This document shows, in pieces, positions 56,092 through 64,000 of a stretch of 64,000 nucleotides of DNA (positions are counted from its first letter, which is position 1; each line of letters starts with the position of its first letter). The DNA lies in the NCBI GenBank assembly GCA_033816765.1, contig CM066289.1, positions 2,046,001-2,110,000 of the forward strand, given 5' to 3'. Position numbers and translations under genes: made by a program. Origin of the DNA: Nothopassalora personata (lineage: Eukaryota > Ascomycota > Dothideomycetes > Mycosphaerellales > Mycosphaerellaceae). The notes beneath the pieces were generated by a model. That model was not told where the DNA came from and made no database searches. It saw nothing but the letters and a program-made list of their open reading frames with translations.

Positions 56092-57579
56092 TCACGCTGT
56101 GCCTGATGAGCTTGTCGATGCAATGCTGTCTGTGCTTCGTGTAGCACCGCCCTGGTCTTTCTTGCCTGCCACTACCCGTGCACCTAAACAGAAAGGCGTT
56201 AGCTGTATTCGAACACCACACAGCAATGCCTTAGCAGTTGCTGCTGCGCCCGGGAAGCCGCGCGCAGGTCTCAGACAAACGATGCCTTCCGCCTCTGGAC
56301 TGACTTACACCAAGAACACCAGCTGCGATTCGCGCCCGTATGCTCGCGGCCCAAGAACTTCTCGTCGTCCCTTTCGTCTTCATACTCCTTCACAATGGCG
56401 CCCACTGGGATACGCTTCTTGACTTTCGTCTTCACTTTGCCACCAATACCAACAATCTCCTGTGTCGAGTAGCTGCTTCCGTTCCAGTCGTGGCCTTTAA
56501 TGCCCGCTTTCGCTGTCTCAGCGCATAGTGCTGCCAAATCCGCTGCATCACATTCGACGTCCTTTTCAACCATCCTGGCCGCAAGACAATCCGTCGTGCG
56601 ACCACACTCTACACCTTCATTGGCTTCACCCAAGCCCGCACCAATGCCTCCGCAGTGCGAGTATCTCGCTCGCCACTTCCAGCCACGAATATACGTTGTA
56701 TCGTCAGTGCGCATTGTCTGCCCGCATGGCTGGCAAATCCACACAAAGTTCTCACAACTGCATGGTGGTCGTGCATACGTACGGGCTCCAGCTGTGGTAT
56801 CGTCGCTAGAGAAAGTCAGGACGATGCCGCAGTCGCTCATGCTCGAACATACTCGCCTTGGGCCATCTTCCTCAATTGTCCTGGTGATTGTCATGAGCTC
56901 GGGTAGGGGAGACTTCATGCAGGTCCTACAAAGACGGCGGTGTCGAAGCTTCATGATTGAAATGGGCGGTGGCTTGACGACACAATTCTGTTTGTATGTG
57001 TGAGCCCAAGCCCAATGGCGTGGTCCATGCAGTCCTGAAAGGTTGGCATACTCTGCAGATGATGCTCCCGCATTTGCGACATTCCGCTACCATATCTCGC
57101 GCACATGCACCGACCTTACCACTCGTAATGCGACCGACCCTCAGGCCGTTTTGCCCGTATGCTGTCCATACTGCATGACTGGCATGCAACGCGTTGCCCA
57201 AACGTGCAGCTGGACTGGATTCGTTCTCGCAGCGCAGAGCCTTTGAGATGAGTATAGATCGATACTGCATCAAATTCGCTCGTATCTGGCGACATGTCTG
57301 TGATAGATCAGATAGTGAAGTCAAGTCCAGATAGGTCGCAAGCAGGGACACAATACTGCAGCTGCGTTAGATCCCATATGGTATAACCTGATGTAATCAT
57401 CCAGCATCGATGTTTTTTCTCAACACCTATACTTACGGGTAGCACGACAGTGCTGCTGTAAACTGGTTGATGTTGGGATTCGGCCTGCTGTCATTAACAG
57501 TTGCTGACGGTCCATTCTGTTCTATGGGAGGAACGTCTTCTTGATCGCCATCTTCTCCCAGTGTGATCAGTCGTGCCAT
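56092..57579 (-). CDS. F-box-type protein with Cys-rich zinc-binding region, four exons, 405 aa
   Basis: Exons: 57437-57579, 57052-57355, 56309-56987 and 56092-56183. Phases 2,0,1 close, and the donors are GTAAGT/GTATGC/GTAAGT. The N-terminus MARLITLGEDGDQEDVPPIE is followed by an F-box-like helix set (IVSLLATYLDLTSLSDLSQT, CRQIRANLMQYR). Next come clustered Cys motifs: CRKCGSIICRNCVVKPP across an exon junction, RHRRLCRTCMKSPL, CSCENFVWICQPCGQTM, SHCGGIGAGLGE, and SWCSWCARVVAGKKD at the last junction. Each junction restores a conserved motif, which supports the model. It is likely a substrate adaptor of an SCF ubiquitin ligase with a zinc-binding substrate domain, typical of a filamentous-fungal family; the target is unknown. 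The start at ATG 57579 is chosen because MARLIT- starts are usual there, as I recall. Confidence 0.85.
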
Positions 57580-59942
57580 CACGCTTCCGCAGCATTGAAA
57601 TCTGCTCGTGTTGGGTCAATTGTGGTGAAGCATGAGCGATTTACGGTTGATGATGTCTGCAACTCGGGTGTTTGGGTGGCCAAAAGTCATGCGCAAACAA
57701 CGGCGCAAACAACGGCGCAGCTGCCGCCGTGGCTGCAAGGACTGACTCGCCCAAGAGTACAGGTGAGCACGATATTATATGATACATACTGCGTCCGAAG
57801 CATATCCACCACCACCACCCACCACCACGGATCTGTGGACATCTTGACTGGTTCTGCTAAATAAGATGAAACAAACTGCTTGTTGTGGACAGAAGTTCAT
57901 AGCTGCTCCGATGACGGCCATCGAAATGCCCAATAGCCAACATGCCACTACCGGCTTCAACAACATTGCAGACTGTGAACCTGCTTTGCCTGCGACATGC
58001 TATGGACCGGCTCTCCGTTGCGATTACACTCACGACAGTCGGGCTTCTGCGTCGATAGTGCAGCTCAGGGAACAATGCTGACAGCGAAGCCCGTGACAGC
58101 ATCAAAAGCACAACGGGCTTGGTCTCGTGAACGCTTTCGCTTCCCCAAGGTGGTCGGCGCTCAGCTTTCCAGTATGCTAGATCTAGCCTGGCGGGAGGTC
58201 GCATCTCGAAAGAGCGCGTACCCATAGTACATCGCTCGAGATGTTCCGCATCCACATCGTCAGCGTGCAGTCCGGAGCTTCCCAAAGCTCGAGATAATAT
58301 TAGAACAGACTGCACTGCGTCAAGTGCCCGTCGTCTGCACGATCGCTGCGCCTCAAATTTACATGAGTGCTTGTGGCTTTGCGAAAGGGCAGTAGTGTTC
58401 GACCCGGTCCTGCCTCTCCAAAGTGGGAGGACTGTTGTTTGCAAGCGATCCCTAAGACTCTCGGGCAAGCTCATCCACGCGGAAGCAGGGAAGAACAGCC
58501 GAAAGAATACTTACATCTCAGAATCCTTCTTCGTAGAGTAAAGCTTAAATGTCCTTCGAATCAATGTCGGAAGACCATCCAGCTCACATTACAAGATGCT
58601 GAGGTAAATCTTGTCGGCGAAAGCATTTCCTGCGGGGACTCATCGCTGTCTCTGAGCAGCAAAGATTGTCGGATCGCAAGACCAGAACCTGTTCCCTCTG
58701 AAACGGGGCCGTGTCTTCTTCTCTAGCGTTAGAGTAGGTAGAATTAGCATGCGATGAACCTGCCGAGCACATGGAGACCTACCGCCGAAGCGCATCCTTA
58801 GGTTGAACTTGCAGCTTTTTAAACCAGATTGGTGGGTGTGGTGCACTGTGGAAGGCTTACTTGGCAAGCCATCTTCCGGACCTAAAATTGGCTGTTCTGA
58901 GCGCTGTCTTGGAGAATCAGGAGCTGACGATCAACGCGCCGAGCTGACGTGCAGCATGAGGCATGTACGGACTGATCGGAATTGCTGTCGCAGCAGGCGA
59001 GCGATTCTGAAGTGCGGTTGAGGAAATTGAGTGGTGGACTCCGTACAATAAGCGCTCGACCCCTGCATGACCGGTGAAGACGATCCCAGCACGACGTTCG
59101 TGGCGGACATGGTGGTGTCTTCGTGGCACCTACACCTCGTTCTTATGCACCTCCGCATACGTCTTCGATCATGTATAGAAGAAAGTCGGTCGCATGCTGT
59201 CATGGTGGAGTGGCTGTGTCAGCGAACTCCGAGCCATCATCACGAAGCACGACAGGGTAAGCATCGACATGACAACAATTGCCTCAGGCTCCATAGATGC
59301 AGACGATGATGCTGTGCCACGCTCCTGCAGCATGGAAGAAGACGCGACAGACGCAAGAATGTGCGCTTTCCTGAGCTAATCATATCAAATATGAGCATAG
59401 CCTAGCACTAGCTCGAATCCTGCGAATCCTTCTCCGCGTTCACAACACTTCGCCTGTTCTGTTAATGGCTTCCCCTTTTGCTGGAAGCATGGTGCCTGGT
59501 CTAGGGTTTCAGTGCACACGTCAAAGGATCTCTAAGTAAGTCGTGCACCAGTAGGGATACCTCCCGATGCCTCTGGACTTCACTCTATCTTTCGCCCACC
59601 ACACCCATCATCGCCCTCCCGAATCCCGACTATCTTCCCATCTGGCTCCACAGCGCCAGATCGAGGCCTTCTCCTCCCGCTCCTCTTGTTGATTTCTAAA
59701 GTTATTGCACTGACCCGCATTCCCGTCTGGCACTCGTCCGTTGGTCCAAGACGGTCTGCCTTTCTACTCGATCGCATAGACTGAAACCGTGACATAGCAT
59801 CAACGGCTCGGGAACTTCACACGATCTCTGGCTGCTACCTGTCCCCGGCATCTTAATGGTCGGAGCTTTGTGAGGCGGAGGGGAACCTGCATTCGCCCTC
59901 TACTTGGCTACTTGTATAGCATTATATCCTGCAGTTGCCACC
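57580..59942. other. 2.4-kb intergenic stretch, no gene supported
   Basis: This stretch holds the promoters of the two divergent flanking loci. Short repeats occur at about 57690-57720 (AACGGCGCAA twice) and 57811-57829 (CAC-rich). Open frames (- 57857-58474, - 59580-59795, + 59194-59379) lack recognisable motifs. A - strand frame at 57775-57966 carries one hydrophobic stretch (ACWLLGISMAVIGAAMNF) but nothing else. Confidence 0.35.
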
Positions 59943-62922
59943 ATGTCCGATCCTGCCGGTCAACCATCCTCCATACCAAGGCAAGACATCACATCCGTCA
60001 CGAACAAATGTCAACGCCAAATATCACACTCGTCACAAAGCCCTGGTCAACAACCAAGTGATGGGACTTCAAGCATAACAACCCGAGACACGTTGACCCA
60101 GCCCCAAGAAGCTTGCGGATCCGCCCGAGACACTGCTGGAATGCATCCTTCCTCGACGCCTCCCGAAAGCTCTAACTCAGGCTCGATCAAGTATACACGT
60201 ACGGGCCGGGTGAGCAAGGCTGCTAAGGGCCAGCGTGTCCACCACTGCGAAGAGTGCGGCAAGGTGAGTATCTTCTTAGATCGAACAGTCATCGTGTCCA
60301 GTCCTCGCCACAGCGTTTTGAGCTTCAGGTTACGGGGCTACACCTGACTTGTACGCCCTTCGCCACGATAGACCCTCAGATAATTGGCAAAAATGGTGAC
60401 TCGTACTGATCGTTGACAGACCTACACTCGTGCTGAACATTTAAGGTGAGCTGCAAGGTATATAACCGTGAGTGGCATACTGACGTTTGATGATAGACGC
60501 CATCAACAAAACCACAAGCTCGGTGCCTTCCCTTGTGACTGGGCCAATTGTGGCAGATCGTTCTATCGGGAAGATCTCCTGGTTCGACACAGGGCGAGGC
60601 AGTGAGTATAGCCAACGATGGAAAAGTTAAGAGTACAGAGACTGATGATTGCCAGCAATGATCCTAATAATCCTCCCAGCCGACGTCAGTCAATCACAAG
60701 TCAGAGCTCGTCAGCCGACTTTGGTCGTCTTCTACCAGGCTCCTCTCAAGCGAACGATACGTTGCGTAATACATCAGAGACTTCTGTCATTGTCCCAGAG
60801 CTGCAACAAGATGCCGCAAGCAATGTGCCGCAGCAGTCGACCTCGAGGTACCGTCTTTCTACATCATCTCCTCAACCTTTCGTTCAAGAATTTGATGCAA
60901 TTTCGTTGTGAGTACCATACTCGGGAGGAAGTTGCATCGCCCCATGTACCATAACACTGGACGATTCCCTGCTTTGGTCATGCTCATCTTACCTTCAGTG
61001 CGGCGCGGCTGACACAGTCGTTTTTAGGACCCTAAAGCGGGTGCCTATACCACCAAACGAGTTACCGTTAGGCGTACCCTTGGCAATTGATGGCCCCATG
61101 GGATGTGAAGTTCTTACAAATCCTTGGGAACCGTCGCCACCGCTCTCGCCTGGGTACAATACGTACGATTACGAGTCCAACGATGAGACTTCTGATCCGT
61201 TCTTCTATCAGCCACAGATGGCACGCGCAAGGAATTGCTCGGGTACTTCTTTTCTTGGCTACAGTCAGCCGCATAGTTCTTCGAGATCGCCTGTGCCGAT
61301 CGGACCTTCAACGCAAATGCAGCGGTGGTCATTTCAAGCTGGCTGCGACGCTCAGTACCTTTCCGCAGGGAGCTCCTTTGTAGACGGATCGGGGTATTCT
61401 AATCCGGAATATGTAACAGATCTACGCTACCGTGACTCGCGCTCAGCAATGGCCGAGGCCAGTGACCTTGCGGAGCACGCAGAACTGGCCTTGCTGGACT
61501 TGCTTGACAGCCTGCCCGGATGTCTCCAGGATGATGATGACGCATCTTTTCCGGTCCATCAGCAGTACCTCGAAGCCTACTGGAGCCAGGTACACGAAAT
61601 GTTCACCATAGCACATAGGCCTTCTTTTGACCATGAGACGGCTTCACCACTGTTGCGCGCATCTATGCTGGCGCTCGGCGGTCAAGCCTCAGGGGACAGG
61701 ACCGACCTGTCAAATGCACGGACAATCCACGAGAAGTGCATCAAAGTGCTAAAGCAGGTAGGTGATGTAATTCCATACGTGTCGGGTATCCGGGCTGACC
61801 TTGCTGCAGAGAACCCTGGGTGTACTCGCTCTACAAATCACGACGCCCGCTGCTTAGGTTATCGCAGCACTTCAGAACGTCTACCGTCTGCTCTCGAACG
61901 ACAGTGTGGTCTTCATGGCGTCACCGGCGACGACGTTTGCTCAGACTGGCAGCGTCAGCGAGAATCTGTTGGTCAACGCTGCCTGCAAACAATGCTTGCT
62001 GTTGGCATGCTATATCCTCGAACAGCAGAGTAGCCTCGTCTTTGACCGGCAACCAACTACATGCTTCAGAGCGACTGGCCTGGACCTGCCATAGCCTACC
62101 TCTGAGGCCGAATGGGACGAACGTGTTGACTCACAACCAAGCGGACAATACGAGCGCACGTCAAAGGCATTGCAGGACCTCCAGTTCCTGCCGGAGCCCG
62201 TCGCAGAACAGACGCACTTGTTTCGATTGATGCTTCCATGGCTTGCCGCTTTGATGTACGAAAAGAGTTGGCATCCTGGGCCGAATGCTGCGAAGACTTT
62301 CCAATTTCGCTCGCGGCCAACCTGACTCCTCGCGTGCGACTAGCATATCATACGTTCATGCTCTGCAATAACACACGCATCAAAGACTTGCTTGCTTTCG
62401 CAGGCGAGAGCTGGGTTGTCGCCGAAAAGCTCGCCACCCAGGCCGAATACACTGCGGCGCTGATCGAGACAGGCAGTGGGCCGCCAGGCCTATTGGCCAA
62501 GGTGTACAGCAACCACCAATTCAGGAAGCTCTGAATCGCGCCTTTGCCATGGTTTCGATATGTCAGGAGACACCCAAGACTGGCCTTCTCTCCCAAGAGT
62601 GGGCCATCTACCTCGCTGCGCTTGTCCTTTGGGCGCCGGTGCACACAACGAAGATCGAGAAAACCCAGCCACGACTAGCAGTCCCCGACCCTGCAGTCCC
62701 CAAGACTTCAGAAAACGGTCTCGATTCAGCCGCTGCGGGTCTAGTCGTGCACGCAACTGTCTTGGGCATGGACTGGAGCGATGCGAGGAACGTATTATAC
62801 TCCCTTGGACTAAATCAAAGATTGAGAAATACGACCTTCGACGCACTTGCGGCCACACAAGCGGCGCAGTCGATTTTTTGAGCAAGATCATGACTAGAGG
62901 GAGTGAAGACGGATGGTTCTAA
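59943..62922 (+). pseudogene. C2H2 zinc-finger / fungal transcription factor gene, 3' half broken
   Basis: The 5' half looks intact. Exons are 59943-60263, 60420-60445, 60497-60601, 60656-60907 and 61028-61757, with canonical introns and closing phases. It encodes two C2H2 fingers (HHCEECGKTYTRAEHLRRHQ and FPCDWANCGRSFYREDLLVR) and the start of a fungal transcription-factor domain (YLEAYWSQVHEMFTIAHRPS, LLRASMLALGGQ). After 61810 the colinear homology breaks up. YSLYKSRRPLLRLSQHF is in one frame and NVYRLLSNDSVVF in another, behind a TAG at 61855. A TAG follows LDLP at 62092. YHTFMLCNNTRIKDLL, KTGLLSQEWAIYLAALVLWA and WTKSKIEKYDLRRTCG then lie in three different frames, ending TRGSEDGWF at 62922. 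A truncated zinc-finger protein of about 490 aa could still be made. Confidence 0.8.
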
Positions 62923-63198
62923 TGATTGTGGACGAAGGTTATGACGAGGGACGATCGCATCTCAGCATTTGCATAGCGTTGAAGTCCCGTGGACACGATT
63001 GACCTGCCAGCATAGGCCTGCATTCGTCAACACCCGTCCATTGCGTGGAATCGAGCATAGGACAATGGAAAACAAGACACGAAGAAGCATCTGGGCATCG
63101 CCGAGTCCAACACTCGCCATAGCAGAATAGACATAATCCGTGATCTGCATTGCTTGTTCTCATTGTTCATGTACTTCATCATCATCCCGTGCTCTCGT

Positions 63199-64000
63199 CT
63201 ACTTCATTGGCCTCGGGCCCGTAATCTGCCTTCTCCCTCCAATATTGATCCCACTACCAACAGAGCTGCCGCGATTCTGGCTGTCCCCACCAATGTAACC
63301 ATACTGATTCACATCCCAGGTCTGGCCCTCGCCAGTACCCTGTGTAATGTCTCTGGCAGCTGTTTTCGAGGCTTGCTGGTTCGCTTCCCACTCCTTTTGG
63401 CGCTCGCGTTCGCGTTCCATCTCACGCTCTAGGAGTGACTTGCTTGCCCAGCCGCCGGCTTTAGTCTTTTGTTGAGATGCGATGCGGTTGTCGCGGAGTT
63501 GGGACTGTTCGAGGGAGGTGTCGCCTGCCTCTTTGGCAGACGAGATCCGGGGAGCGGATACAACCGGCGCAGTGTTGGAAGACAGGAATTGATCGGTCCT
63601 GTTTGGTTGGCGTTGTTCTGGCTCGAAGGGTTCTTCGACCTTTGCTGGGGTGGGCAGTGGCCGTGAGGCGAAAGGTGAGTTATTGATTGGCTGAGTTCTA
63701 TGCGGCAGAGATGGAACAGGCACAGCAACTTCTGGTCCGGCTGGGTTCGGTTCTGGTAGTGGGCGCTGCGGTAGACTCGGCACTTCTTTCGGTTGTGATG
63801 GAAGAGGTCGTTGGGCGCCAGCTCCAATTTGAGCTGAAGAAGTTGGCCTTGATGATTGGTTGTCCTGCCACTGCTTCCGAAGGTAGTCCCGCTCGTCACC
63901 AGCCCAGCTGACTTCGCTTTCGTGAGAACTCTCTGGTCTTGGAGTCTCAGCGGTGCTTGGCCTGGAGCCGTCTTTGTAGCCTTCCTTGCGTAATCTCTCT
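63199..64000 (-). CDS. C-terminal part of a low-complexity protein, 5' end outside the window
   Basis: The frame is open from the window edge (64000) to the stop at 63199, about 266 residues. It is Pro/Gln/Ser-rich (RPLPEPNPAGP, QPINNSPFASRPLPTP). A charged helical segment follows (WASKSLLEREMERERERQKE), then TWDVNQYGYIGGDSQNRG and a Gly/Arg tail (INIGGRRQITGPRPMK). The order of polyproline stretches, an RER-type helix and a conserved C-terminal tail suggests a cytoskeletal or endocytic adaptor with SH3-binding prolines. No domain is visible in this fragment, and I do not assign a family. The frame contains no internal stop and reads continuously to the edge. Confidence 0.75.
   Translation of the reverse strand, partial: ERLRKEGYKDGSRPSTAETPRPESSHESEVSWAGDERDYLRKQWQDNQSSRPTSSAQIGAGAQRPLPSQPKEVPSLPQRPLPEPNPAGPEVAVPVPSLPHRTQPINNSPFASRPLPTPAKVEEPFEPEQRQPNRTDQFLSSNTAPVVSAPRISSAKEAGDTSLEQSQLRDNRIASQQKTKAGGWASKSLLEREMERERERQKEWEANQQASKTAARDITQGTGEGQTWDVNQYGYIGGDSQNRGSSVGSGINIGGRRQITGPRPMK

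Noticed and set aside
56926..57351. Separate small gene starting at 57351
   Set aside because: The codon there is GTG, and the sequence is the second exon of the four-exon F-box-type gene. The tail of that frame is an intron.
1..64000. tRNA or rRNA genes, CRISPR arrays, intact transposons
   Set aside because: I found no T-loop-like GGTTCGAATCC with matching arms, no long terminal or inverted repeats, and no transposase or reverse-transcriptase motifs by eye. A tRNAscan and a repeat search would be decisive.

Overview
The window is nuclear DNA of a filamentous ascomycete. The genes are interrupted by short introns (mostly 46-80 bp) with GTRNGT donors, CTAAC/CTGAC branch sites and AG acceptors, and several families are typical of Pezizomycotina: F-box proteins of the 'LPKNDLASLRL' type, a long catalase with a C-terminal GATase-like domain, Mdm12, BCS1-like AAA proteins, and a Prp24/SART3 protein with a disordered N-terminal extension. 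Family resemblance points to Dothideomycetes (Mycosphaerellales); that placement is inference, not measured.

Layout. 1-7.2 kb: a truncated F-box gene (-), the proteasome chaperone Nas2/PSMD9 (-), a CatA-type catalase (+) and a small unknown gene (-). 7.2-15 kb: gene-poor, holding a tiny Cys-rich gene (+) and the ERMES gene mdm12 (+). 15-25 kb: an 1178-aa five-exon two-TM protein (-), a CCC1/VIT1-type metal transporter (-), a possible 90-aa two-exon gene (+) and an MFS sugar transporter (-). 25-33 kb: a BCS1-like AAA ATPase (-), an MFS relic (+), a 708-aa membrane glycoprotein (-) and a Rossmann-like conserved protein (+). 33.5-34.6 kb: an NmrA-like pseudogene (-). 35-51 kb: a 1547-aa disordered protein with a histone-fold-like region (-), the six-exon Prp24/SART3 gene (-), mitochondrial ribosomal protein uL22m (+) and Cdt1 (-). 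51.7-64 kb: an MFS transporter pseudogene (+), an atypical protein kinase (+), a four-exon Cys-rich F-box-type gene (-), a C2H2/fungal-TF pseudogene (+) and the C-terminal end of another gene (-).

Most intact genes are housekeeping: proteasome assembly, ER-mitochondria tethering, mitochondrial translation, U4/U6 snRNP recycling and replication licensing. They are scattered rather than clustered by pathway. Interleaved with them are four broken genes: an NmrA-like regulator or oxidoreductase, two MFS transporters and a zinc-finger regulator. They stay recognisable along much of their length but carry in-frame stops and frame changes. These are accessory families (transport, redox sensing, transcription), so the notable theme is recent accessory-gene decay inside an otherwise conserved block.

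I found no CRISPR array, rRNA, convincing tRNA or intact transposon. Multi-exon models were built by hand by matching splice consensus with reading phase. All exon phases quoted for multi-exon genes close correctly, but no transcript evidence was available.
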